Source of the DNA: Burhinus oedicnemus | Taxonomy: Eukaryota > Chordata > Aves > Charadriiformes > Burhinidae | Assembly: GCA_008921705.1 (NCBI GenBank) | Contig: VFFE01007127.1 | Coordinates: 1,511,472-1,575,471 of the forward strand | Direction of reading: 5' to 3' | Length of the DNA stretch: 64,000 bases | Part shown: positions 11,726-21,262 of the stretch, one piece after another | How positions within the stretch are numbered: position 1 is the stretch's first letter | How the letters are laid out: every line of letters starts with the position of its first letter | Translations under genes and position numbers: made by a program | The notes under the pieces: model-generated | Database searches by the model: none | Told to the model about the DNA's origin: nothing | The model's input: the letters and a program-made list of their open reading frames with translations, nothing else

Positions 11726-14030
11726 CTTCCTCCATAAGGGGAGAGATAAAGTTATCTTGAATTTCATCTGTCACTGGCATCAATCTCAACTCAAATCTTT
11801 CTTGAATCTCTGCGAGGAAGTGCAAGTCATGTCTGGCCAAAGGCAGGTGTGTGGCATGGTCCGGGTGCCCAAGGGATCCACAAAGGAGCTTTTGGTCTCC
11901 CCAGGGCCATCTATCTCCATAAGGTACAGCCTGTCCCTAAAAAACTCCCTAATTCTGGATAAGTGTGTTCCTATTAGGCTTGCATCCCAAAGAACGGCAC
12001 TTTCAGGCCTGTTAAGCTTTCCCGTCACTACCAGGCTCCTTCTAAATCTCTTTCCATCCACTGATCTAATGAGACAGAAGCTTTTATTTTCTTCCAGAAA
12101 TGGAGAAACTAAAGCAGTGAAGTTACATTTTTCAAAGCCATGCATCAAAAGAGGAGCTTGTACGTCCCTAATAAGACATGAAAAGAAAGCCAACCCTTTC
12201 TAGAGGCTGGTATCCTCAGTCCATTTTCCGCTGGAGATGGGACAGCTCCGTCACGTCAGCCTGGTTATAGACTGGGCCAGATTTGACAACGCCAGCCTGG
12301 CTTTCCAAGGTTTCCACAAGGCTTGTATCACTGCAAAAAATGACTCACAGGTGTTTCAAATCCCGCTCTCAGCCTTCGCAGTCAGAGATGTTTGTGCATT
12401 TGTCCAAACCACTCCGTCCCCTTCCCCCTGAAAATTTCCAAAGGAGACTTCAGCACTGGGAAGCCTACGTGTGATACAGACCTTATCACTATTTGGCCAT
12501 AAACATCATTTTAGTGTTGAAGGGTGATGCTTTGTTTTATTGGTGCTCTCTCCACACACCCCAGGTGGTGACAATGTTCTTTTGGGTGGTTTCTGAAGTA
12601 GATGACAAGAAAGGGAGGACTGGGAGAAATAAAAAGAAAGTTCCTAACAACGAAAGGGATCAGCACACACCTCCGTTCTCCTGATGTTAAACACTGCTGA
12701 CACAGGCCCTGCACTGCACAAATCTGTAGCTTCCTTTAAATTAGCAATTCCACAGACACAGTAGGAGCTTGCATAAGAATTGTCCATAAAGGGAAGAGAG
12801 TCACAATATCAGCCTAGCATGAAACCCTGGTTTCTGCTTTTTAATTAAGATTTCAAGCTTGTGTCTCCCCTGAGGTGCTGCGGAAGGTTTTGCCAGATAC
12901 AATAAGCAGCCGGGGTCCCTCTCAGCAAATTGGCTTTTCATAGGATCCTAGCTCTGCTCACATACCCTTTAGTGCCGAATTCTCAGTGCCAAATCTGGGA
13001 TGCAGCATCCACAAGGAGGTAAAGCCCAGAAGTGGGGCACTGGGACCCATCCTTGCAGGCTCGGGTCCCCTTGTGACTGCCCTTTCTCGGCAAGGTCTTG
13101 CAGGTGATACGTGGAAGCACCGGGAGATGAGTTTTGGTACACATCACTCTTGGTATTAAACAGAAACACAGTAACTCTTAGGATGACGTTTCTAGTGTGA
13201 ATACCTGTGTTTATATATTTTAAAAACCATTCTCCACGCTTCCATGTTCTCTTAGTATTCTCTTGGAGCTTCTCTTTCCCTAGCTGTTCTTGCCTGCCAT
13301 GCATCCCTGCAGCTGGAAAGTGAAGTCAAAGAGACAGGAACAACCAAACAAGTTATCTTCCAGCATCAAAGGCAGATGTTGGTGTTTGCCTTTGTCCTGG
13401 TCCATTCCTCCACCACAGCCCTATTCCCTCCCTGTGATTTCAGAGCAGAGCCCAGTGGGGCTCCCTGCAGAGTGCCAAAGTCACCTCGCAGACACAGGGG
13501 GCACAACCAGAAATCCCTGTCTCCCTCCCTTTTACATCACTGCCAATTTGGGATTCATTTAGGAGGAAACAGAGACACCACGGGTACCCCAGCGCAGCTC
13601 TCCCCTGGCTATCGCGGTTTCAGAGGTGTCAGGACACACCACCGCTGTGCGCATCCGTCATCCCCGTTAGTGCTGCCCCTCCGATGGCAAACCTTTCCTG
13701 AGCAAACACGAGCTCGTATCTCGCAAACACCACGTCTTCTCCTGCCTGTCACTGCCTCCCCGCAGGCAACGCCAAATCCAGCCCAGGCAACACCCCAGAG
13801 GAGGGACTTCCCGGCATTTCCACGGGGGCAGCTGAGGGGGGTCCCCATCGGAGACTTTTAGATGCCACCTGCAACGTAGAGGGAGAGGTACACCACTGAG
13901 CAACACATCCCACTGCTGGCTGTCACCGTATAGAGGGGACATCGACAAAGATTGCACTGGAAGCACCTCTAAAGGTTTCACAATCGCTCCCATAAAGCAT
14001 TTAATGTGTAATAAAAATGGCAAGTAAGTT
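11726..14030. other. Unique noncoding stretch
   Basis: Mostly single-copy DNA next to the old CR1 relic. A 135-codon minus-strand frame (11786-12193) and a 148-codon plus-strand frame (11757-12203) overlap each other almost completely, so at most one could be real; neither has a recognisable domain. The first few hundred bases may be further, unrecognisable LINE-derived sequence. Confidence 0.45.
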
Positions 14031-14360
14031 ATCAAGAGCTGGTGCGGAGAAGGAAGCTAATGCCTTGCCCTATAGATGTTCATAAAATATTAAATAACTT
14101 TAAAAAGAGGAGGAAAAGGACGCAGTTCGATAGACCACTGTTACAAGCAGGTCCACTCTGCCAAGCAGCCAGCGAAATGCAGGATTTCTTTAGGACTCAT
14201 TAACTCCCATGCCAGCGTTAATGGTCCTGTGGCCGTTCATTCCTCTTCCTCCACACCACGCAAACGGCTTTATTTAGGAGCTGAGATTGGAGCCCAGCTC
14301 CACGAATAACATTTGCCTGGATGTAATTAGGCATCAGCAGAGCAAAACTCCCCAGCCAAG
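14031..14360. promoter_or_regulatory. Candidate noncoding regulatory block
   Basis: An AT-rich, repeat-free block with TTTATT/CATAAAATATTAAATAA-like AT runs near 14080-14100 and a TAATTAGGC core near 14325. The flanks are more GC-rich. No coding frame of note crosses it until 14287. Function is inferred from composition only. Confidence 0.22.
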
Positions 14361-15329
14361 GGAGAGTGGAAATCCAGGTCAGGCGGTTCTCTGCCCACAG
14401 CTACTTCCACCCAGCTTGAAAATAAATGAATTTGGGGAATTCGATGCCGTGGTGTGGACTTTTCAAGTCCCCATGTTTAACTGGGGGACAGAGGTAAACT
14501 GTGTAGAAGGTTTCTTTGGCAGAAATGGGTTGGCTGCCCTTGGCGGTGAGCTGGCGGCTTTCGTGCCCACCCTGCCATGGGGATGGACCAATTCAAGCCA
14601 GAGCCACCTGAGGAAGACCTGCCCAGGTCTTCATCCCATTCTCCTGACGGATTTGCACTGGGGCTTGTTCGGGGAGTGCTTTTTCCCCACCGTTTCCAGG
14701 TGTGGGCAGCAGAGGTTAAACCAGGCGCCGGTGGGCAGCTCTAGGCAGGGCTGTGCTGCCAGCCCCAGGCAAGGAGGACAAATGCAGAGTACCTGCCTTC
14801 CAGAAATGAGTATGGAGCAGGTGATTTCCAGGCTGGCATGGAAGAAGCTCTTGCGGGAGCAGTCGGGAGCCAGGAGCGATGGTGTCTGTCTCCCTGCGGC
14901 GCAAAGTGCACCCGATCTGTCGAGCCTGGGCGATACAAGGGAGCAAGTCAGTGCATCGTCAGAGCGACTCGCAGACAAGAGGCAATAAAAAAACCAACAC
15001 TGATGTTTTGACACCTGCTTGTAGTAAATGAGGACAGAAAATTCAAAACACGCGGGGAAAAAAAATGGCAGAACTGGAATCCCATGCAATTTCCATTCCA
15101 ATATGTCAAAACAGCTCGTTTTGGCACAGCAAGACATCAACCTGCCTCTGCCCACGCTGCCATTCAGCCCAGGAAAGCTGTGGAACGGGCACCAAGGCTG
15201 GGCTGACACCCCGGGAACCTGAGCCCCTGAGGAAAAACAGCCCATCGCTGTCCTCCAGTCAAAGAGGAGGTCGTGGTCTTGAACATCTCCCTTGGGGCAT
15301 GTTAAATACCTGCATTCTCATTTGGCTGC
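14361..15329. other. Unique noncoding stretch
   Basis: GC-moderate sequence covered by a 233-codon plus frame (14287-14988) and a 204-codon minus frame (14631-15245) that overlap antiparallel. Neither shows a signal, domain or repeat pattern. They look like chance frames. Confidence 0.5.
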
Positions 15330-15750
15330 AACATAAATAATGAGGAGAAAACCATTTTGATAGGAATAAAATCTATTCTTTAGACTGAAAAGATTCTTTT
15401 ATATATATATATATATGCATGCATGTGTTTTACTGAAAAGGCATTAAGTGTAAAAAAAAAAAAGTCTTTCTGAATTAGGGCTCATTTCATTTTAAAAATG
15501 TTGAAAGGCAGAACGCCAGGTGTTGTGCAGAGGTTTCTTTGTTCGTTGTCACAATTCAACATGAATTTGCAAAATACTTTGACTAAATCCATTCTGATTT
15601 TTCTGTCAGAAACATTCCAGGTGACAATTTTTACCCAGAAAGCTCCACTTGTGGCAACTTAGACAAAACAGTTTAACATCAGCCTGGAGGGAAGTATTTC
15701 ATTCTTACTTTCCTGAAGGAAAGAAATGAACACTTCCAACAAAACTGACA
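15330..15750. other. AT-rich stretch with (AT)n microsatellite
   Basis: An AT-rich, repeat-poor segment. A dinucleotide run of AT occupies 15401-15416 and continues into GCATGCATGT to 15426. A 12-base A run lies at 15452-15463. No gene is recognised. Confidence 0.6.
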
Positions 15751-16693
15751 CTTACAGGGGGAGATATTTTGCAGAAATCTCAATTTTTACAGAAACCCAG
15801 TAGAACAAGGATGTTTTCATGGAAAAATCTTGGTCCAATTCAATGTGTCCCATGACCTCACCTAAAGCTTGCCCTCCCCAGACTAAAGCATCTGTTTTAA
15901 AGTGCTGGATCAGCATTTCCAAATGCAGGCACCGAGGTGGCTGCACAAAACCATGTGCAGACTCCCCAGCTCCAGAAATCTGGAGGCAGCATTCAGCTGC
16001 CGGTACCCGAGCGGGGCCTCAGGAGCTGAAGCCAAAGGGCTGGTATAATCCAGCATGTGTTTCCTGACATTGATGGAGTGACGTTAATTTAGAGCAGCTG
16101 AGAGCCTGGCCCAGAGCCCTTTCCCGTGCTCTTCACCACACTGAGCACTGGCCCTGTGTAGATCTTGTGCTGTCCTCTCCATATGTTCCTCTCTGGCTCT
16201 GAGAGGGGTTATTTGCTCAGATGGGATGGAAGGAGAGATGTAAACATCTCTGCCAGCTGCAGCTTTCACAGCAGGGAGGACCATCTCCCAGCTACGCAGC
16301 AGCACCGCAGCGCATCCCCCCTACAAAAAGGCTGAGAGCTGATTTATCACCACCAAACTCCCTTTTCCAGCACACCCATCCTGAACTCACCCCTTCGGAG
16401 CAATAAACACCTTTTTATCCTTGAATTCTTCCAAGATGGCAAGACTGGCTGTTACCCTCCAACCTCAGTGGGTCAGACCCACTCCACCGGTACCCAAAAG
16501 CCATCCTGCGCTGGGGTGAGATGTGCTTCTGTCCTGCAGGACCTCAAGGTGATGAGACCCGAGGGTCCTGGAGCTCTTAAAGTTGGGGGGCTCAGGGCTT
16601 CCTCTCACACTGCTGGCTTTACTTGACTTGTTTTAACTCTTTATTGAGGTTTAGATTCTTTTTTTTTTTCTGCTGTTAAAATTTTTCTCCTTT
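15751..16693. other. Unique noncoding stretch
   Basis: GC-moderate single-copy sequence ending in a T-rich run near 16661-16670 just before the LTR insertion site. No gene or repeat is recognised. Confidence 0.5.
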
Positions 16694-16698
16694 ACATT
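16694..16698. repeat. Target-site duplication, left copy
   Basis: The five bases ACATT immediately precede the TG start of the LTR and are repeated exactly at 18576-18580, immediately after its CA end. A 5-bp duplication fits retroviral integration and is typical of ERVL-type elements. Confidence 0.75.
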
Positions 16699-17339
16699 TG
16701 TTATGGTTTGAGAAATCCACAACAATTCATTGTCATTTAGATAATTATTCTACCACCCAATGACCCCTCCCCACCCAGGAAGGGGAATCAGGGAAAAACA
16801 AGGAAACCCAAGGGCTGAAATATAAACAGATTTAACAGAATAAGACTAGATAATTAACAGTAATAACACTAAATGACCAGTATTGATCCCGATACAAATA
16901 TAAAATACACAAGGATTATACTCAGCCCATTCTGTCCATAGGAAGCCGTGTACTCCCAGCAGGGGACGGCCAATGTGGGACACTGCGAGCTCTACAGCTT
17001 CAGGAGGAAAGGAAGGGCTCAGGGCTCCGGCATCGGGGCAAGAAGTTCTCTGGATTGCCACCATCAAGGGAGAGCCCCAACTCCTCAGCAAACTTCCTAA
17101 TTTATACTGACTGTGATGTTCATAGTATGAAATGATCCTGTTGGCCAGCTTGGGTCAAGTGCCTGGGTCTCGCTCCTCCTCATCCCTGCACCTGGCAAGC
17201 TCAAAAACACCAAGACCTTGAAACCCACCCACCATAGCTGGCTATAAAGTAAATATTTTCACAAATTCAGACACTAGAGTCTTCTAAAAGTACAGTTTTC
17301 CCAAGCGTTAGAAAAGAAATTAGTCCTGTGTCGCTCAAA
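16699..17339 (-). mobile_element. Solo ERV LTR, main part (split by CR1)
   Basis: A non-coding retroviral LTR of the kind widespread in birds. On the plus strand it starts TGTTATGGTTTGAG and includes a C-rich CCACCCA segment, a stretch reading 'aagggctgaaatataaacag', AT-rich polyadenylation-region-like DNA, and a 'cctgttggccagcttgggtc' phrase; I recognise these from the antisense strand of avian LTRs, hence the minus-strand call. The outer ends are imperfect inverted repeats: TGTTATGGTTTGAG at one end and TGTCCTGATTTGAG (from the other end, reversed) match at 11 of 14 positions. No internal retroviral genes are adjacent, so it is a solo LTR formed by LTR-LTR recombination. Its last few bases lie beyond the nested CR1, at 18565-18575; the combined length is about 650 bp. 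Probably ERVL class, from the 5-bp duplication and family resemblance. Confidence 0.75.
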
Positions 17340-18564
17340 CATGCTTGACCAATCTGATAGCCTTCTATGATGCTATAACTGGTTGGCTGGATGAGGGGAG
17401 AGCAGTAGATGTCATCTACCTTGACTTCAGCAAGGCTTTTGACACTGTCTCCCATAACAGCCTCATTAGGAAGCTGAGGAAGTGTGGGCTAGACAAGGAG
17501 ACAGTGAGGTGGATTGAGAGCTGGCTGTGTGACAGAACTCAAAGGGTTGTGATTAATGGAGCAGGGTCAAGTTGGAGGCCTGTAACCAGTGGTGTCCTCC
17601 AGGGGTCAATACTCCGTCCAATCTTGTTCAATATATTCATCAATAACCTGGGTGAGGGGACAGAGTGTATCCTCAGCAAGTTTGCTGATGATACCAAACT
17701 GGGAGGGGTGGCTGACACTCCAGAGGGCCGCACCGCCATCCAGCGTGACCTGGACAGGCTGGAGTGCCGGGCAGAGAAGAACCTAATGAGGTTCAGCAAG
17801 AGCAAGTGTAGGGTCCTGCACCTGGGGAGGAAGAATGCTAGGCACCAATATAGGCTAGGGGTGGACCTGCTGGAAAGCAGTTCTGAGGAGAAGGATCTGG
17901 GGGTCCTGGTAGACAGTAAATTGTCCATGAGCCAGCAATGTGCCCTTGTCACCAGGAAGGCCAATGGAATCCTGGGCTGCATAGGGAAGACTGTGGCCAG
18001 TAGGTCGAGGGAGGTCATTCTGCCCCTCTACTTGGCACTGGAGAGGCCACAACTGGAATACTGTGTCCAGTTCTGGGCTCCTGAGCTCAAGCAGGACAGG
18101 GAGCTACTGGAGAGAGTCCAGCGTAGGGCAACAAAGATGATTGGGGGACTGGAGCACCTCCCTTATGAGGAAAGGCTGAGAGACCTGAGACTCTTTAGCC
18201 TGGAGAAGAGAAGGCTGAGGGGAGACCTTATTCTTGCTTAGAAGTATCTAAAGGGTGGGTTGAAGGAGGGTGGAGCCAGACTCTTTTCAGTGGTTCCCAG
18301 CGACAGGATGAGGGGCAATGGGCACAGGTTGGAACATAGGAAGTTCCATTCAAACCTAAGAAAAAACTTCTTTACGGTGAGGGTGACAGAGCACTGGAAC
18401 AGGCTGCCCAAGGAGGTGGTGGAGTCTCCTTCTCTGGAGATTTTCAAGACCCGCCTGGATGCAGTCCTGAGTAATGTGCTCTAGGCATTCCTGCGTCAGC
18501 AGGGGAGTTGGACTAGATGATCTCTGGAGGTCCCTTCCAACTCTGAAAATTCCATGATTCTGTG
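17340..18564 (+). mobile_element. CR1 LINE, 5'-truncated, nested in LTR
   Basis: A chicken-repeat-1 family non-LTR retrotransposon. It begins inside the reverse-transcriptase region, which is normal 5' truncation, and runs to the typical 3' end: a 'ggactagatgatctctggag' phrase, then 'cccttccaac', and a terminal ATTCTGTGA. It sits inside the LTR: LTR sequence ends at about 17339 and resumes at 18565, with AAA on both sides as a possible short target duplication. It therefore inserted after the LTR was in place. Its reading frame is long and only lightly damaged, suggesting a relatively young copy within the window. Confidence 0.96.
17345..18484 (+). pseudogene. CR1 ORF2 reverse transcriptase, degenerate
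   Basis: This frame encodes the C-terminal half of the CR1 ORF2 protein, an RNA-dependent DNA polymerase used for target-primed reverse transcription. Counting from 17345, motif A (YLDFSKAFD) lies at residues 25-33 with its catalytic Asp, motif B at about 82-92, and motif C FADD at 113-116 with both catalytic Asp residues. A thumb/C-terminal region follows ([31 protein letters not shown]). Motif B reads VLQGSILRP where the family usually has a VPQGSxLGP-like sequence, so two conserved positions look altered. An in-frame TAG at 18239-18241 interrupts the frame, which then continues open to 18484 with the usual C-terminal tail ([19 protein letters not shown]). The endonuclease and N-terminal fingers are missing by truncation. 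There is no cellular promoter or start codon; the first codon here is TTG. Dead element. Confidence 0.95.
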
Positions 18565-18575
18565 AAATCAGGACA
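18565..18575 (-). mobile_element. Solo ERV LTR, terminal fragment
   Basis: The bases AAATCAGGACA complete the LTR interrupted at 17339. Reversed, they read as the TGTCCTGATTT terminus that matches the opposite LTR end as an imperfect inverted repeat. They are followed directly by the right copy of the 5-bp duplication. The first three A residues could belong to either the CR1 junction or the LTR. Confidence 0.7.
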
Positions 18576-18580
18576 ACATT
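18576..18580. repeat. Target-site duplication, right copy
   Basis: ACATT, identical to 16694-16698 on the far side of the LTR. Its position fixes the outer border of the LTR and shows that the CR1 lies within it. Confidence 0.75.
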
Positions 18581-19247
18581 GGAAAAACTAGATTAGACTT
18601 GTCCTTTCTCTGCAAGTCTGTTTTGGTTCATGTCATTACTGGACGCGGCCCAGGTCTCTGCGAGGTGGAGGGAATGGGGACTTACAGCTGAGGTATCTGC
18701 ATTAAAGGAAATCCCTGCCTCAGAGACTGATGGTGCTTGCAGGGCACTATTGAATCCTTTATGGAGATGTTTTTACTTGGCATAAATGTGCATTTTTGGA
18801 CTGGCAAAGCAGGAGCGCTTCCAAATTCACTGTGTGGATAATGGGGGCTGCAGCCAAGTGAAGTAAATTTGAGCAGACCCTAAGCTGGCCTGATTACAAC
18901 AAACCTACCACCAAAACAGTGCTGGCATGGGGATGAGGAGCCATCCAAATGATTCCGATGGTGTTGGACTCACCTGAGCTTGATTCAGTCTTCCCAGGTT
19001 TGCACGATTTCATTGCACATCTTGGCAGAGAGGTTCACCAGTAGGAAATGGGGACTCCACGTGCTCCAAACACAGCAAAAGTCTGAATGCAAAAGCAAAT
19101 GGAAATGCCAGGGTTGATTTGTGCTCTGAGCACAACCACAGAGCTCAGCTCCCCAGACCACTGGGAGCCATTGGACTGGGAGCGAAACTTCACAGCTTGG
19201 CCTGTGTGCTGGGAGGAACCCACCTGCCAGTGCGCATCTCAGTCTCT
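18581..19247. other. Unique noncoding stretch
   Basis: Single-copy sequence with no recognised exon. Overlapping frames in both directions (for example minus 18985-19368 and plus 19087-19455) read through the adjacent microsatellite, producing artificial Asn/Asp or Ile runs. Confidence 0.5.
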
Positions 19248-19304
19248 TACTATTATTATCATTATCATCATCATCATAATCATTATTACTACTACTACTA
19301 TGAC
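19248..19304 (+). repeat. Trinucleotide microsatellite (ATT/ATC/ACT)
   Basis: An imperfect triplet array moves from TAT/TTA units through ATC units to ACT units over about 57 bases. It accounts for the homopolymeric amino-acid runs in the frames crossing it. Confidence 0.85.
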
Positions 19305-20300
19305 TGTATCGGCTAGAAATCCCAAGCATGGCCCTGCAGCAATGCACTGTAAAAATAAACAAAAACAAAAACCCAAACTACAAAAATATGAATGGTCCTT
19401 CCAGAAAGGGTATACATTTTTCTTGGCTAATGGCCCATCCCATGATCCGGGTTGAGCCAGATCCTAAATTCTAAGAAAATCTCCAGCATCCCCCTTCTGT
19501 TTGAAGGGAAACTGCCAACACGTCTCACCAATAATCGTCTGAATCTAGGAAGAGACATTCAAATTTATGATGGGAGGCAGACAGCCAAGTCCCATTGATC
19601 TTCAATGAAAATCCTTCAGCGAAAAATCCCTCATCCCCTGTCACTGGTGCGAAGAGCTGGGCTTTGCCTGCGCAGCCTGTTTTGTTCTACGGCACTCATC
19701 ATCATTGGGTCTGAATTCCTATTGCTATCCTATTATTATCTCTGATTACGCGGGGTGGAAGAGGAAATTAGGCGATTCCTGTGTACTCTTAGGCTTGCAG
19801 CGATGTGCTTTAACAAGCTTTGTTTAACCCATTTGTTACCTTCAAAATGAAGTTTCCTGGGAGGACTTTCACCTCTGGACTGTAGCCTCCCCATCCTCAA
19901 CTTAGGCATTAGGCTCAGGCACGTCACAAGTGGGTCAGGGTAACGACTCCGTCAGTATTTAAAGCCAGCCCAATAAATCCCCAAAGGACTTTCTAACAGT
20001 GCAGTAAACTCCTCAGAACATAATCAATGCACATTAACAAAGCGCTGGGAAGCCAAGTTCATGGGGGGTTAAAGAACATATCATGAATCTTTCCCATGTT
20101 GTTGTATCGGGCAGGAACCTCCAACTCCCTTACTGTGTTTGATAAGTATAGACGGGAAACACTGTCTAAAGCTATTCATTGGCTAGCCTGGGGTTTTCAA
20201 AGAGGTCTATTGGAGCAGAAAGGTCTAGGCCTGATTTTTTAAAGGTATATAAATGCCTCAACATTCAGGTGCATACAAAAAGGGATTTTTACGTATATTG
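19305..20300. other. Unique noncoding stretch
   Basis: AT-moderate sequence. A phrase near 19590-19610 ('cccattgatcttcaatgaaa') resembles the tail of old amniote CR1/L3 elements but is too short to call. No gene is seen. Confidence 0.45.
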
Positions 20301-20490
20301 GAAAATCGCAAAATAATTTTGGGTTGAAGGGACCTCTGGAGATCTCTAGTCTGGCCTCCTTCTCAGAGGAACGTCAGCCAGCTTCAACATTAGCTCAGGA
20401 TCTTGCCCAGTCAACTTCTGAACATCTCCAGGGATGGCAGCTCCACCACTTCTCTCCAGGCCTGTCCCAAAGCTGCACAACCCTGCAGGG
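20301..20490 (-). mobile_element. CR1 LINE 3' fragment
   Basis: Reverse-oriented CR1 3' end. On the plus strand it reads 'gggttgaagggacctctgga' followed by a 'gatctctagtctggcctcc' segment, then 'catctccagggatggcagct' and a 'ccaccacttctctccaggcc' segment, the antisense of the CR1 C-terminal tail and 3' UTR. It is old and carries several indels. The terminal octamer repeat is worn. Confidence 0.8.
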
Positions 20491-21079
20491 AAGAGAGGCC
20501 TAGGTACTAGGCAGTTTTAGGGGCTTCGTGATGTGCAATGGCATTCAAAGGATGCCTGTTCCCCCACTGAGAGCTTGTGCTTAGTCCTCTCCATCTCCTG
20601 GGGCTCGACACAGCAGAGGACATGCTGCTGCATGACATGCTGGGCGAGGAGGTACTTAAAAGATGTGCTTGCTTTTTTTTTTCCTGTACATCAGCAAAAT
20701 TAGTCATTTCTGAACTCATTGTATTAGTTTTACACCTTAAGGGCAAAATGTGCCCTTCTCTCAAACCCAGACTTTGGATGAGTCTCATTCACCCTAACCC
20801 GTGTACAAGTTAAGCACTTAAATCAGTTATTTACCTTCAGCTCTCTCTGTAATCCTTATGGAGAAAATAATAAAAAAAAACAACAACAAATTATCTCATA
20901 CTGCAGTCAGCTCTAAGGTAAACACTGGGCTCAGAAACTAGCTCAGACTTGAACACATATCAGTGTTTCAGGTTAGGCCAGACAAATCCTGCCCCTAGAC
21001 TACCATCAAGCCCTGAGCTCCAACCAGGATCTTGAGTCATCTCATTACCAGCGTTGTTACGGGATCTAGAGGTCCTGAT
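20491..21079. other. Unique noncoding stretch
   Basis: No gene recognised. A 9-base T run is at about 20673-20681 and an A-rich run at 20871-20889. Its final part leads into the MIR-like relic. Confidence 0.45.
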
Positions 21080-21262
21080 TAGACTCAGCGCCCTGTTGTG
21101 CTAGGAGCTGCACACAGACACAGAGCCAAGTCCCGGCCCAAAAAAGACTGCAATAAAAATAGACAAGACAGATGGAGGCACAGATTTATGGAAAGTCACA
21201 CAGCAGGTCGGAAGCAGAGTTGAAATGAGAGCGCAGGCAAGTAGCAGGTCCGAGATCCCTCA
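21080..21262 (+). mobile_element. MIR-like SINE relic
   Basis: The order of phrases matches amniote MIR-type elements: 'gccctgttgtgctaggagct' and a following 'acacagacacagagccaagt', then 'gatggaggcacag', 'gtcacacagcaggtc' and 'gaagcagagttgaa'. The last three correspond to the conserved MIR core. The copy is ancient and its ends are approximate. Confidence 0.65.

Noticed and set aside
14287..14988. 233-codon plus-strand frame
   Set aside because: Overlaps a 204-codon antiparallel frame; low-information translation; no splice or promoter context.
19087..19455. Frames with long Ile/Asn/Asp runs
   Set aside because: They are translations of the triplet microsatellite at 19248-19304.
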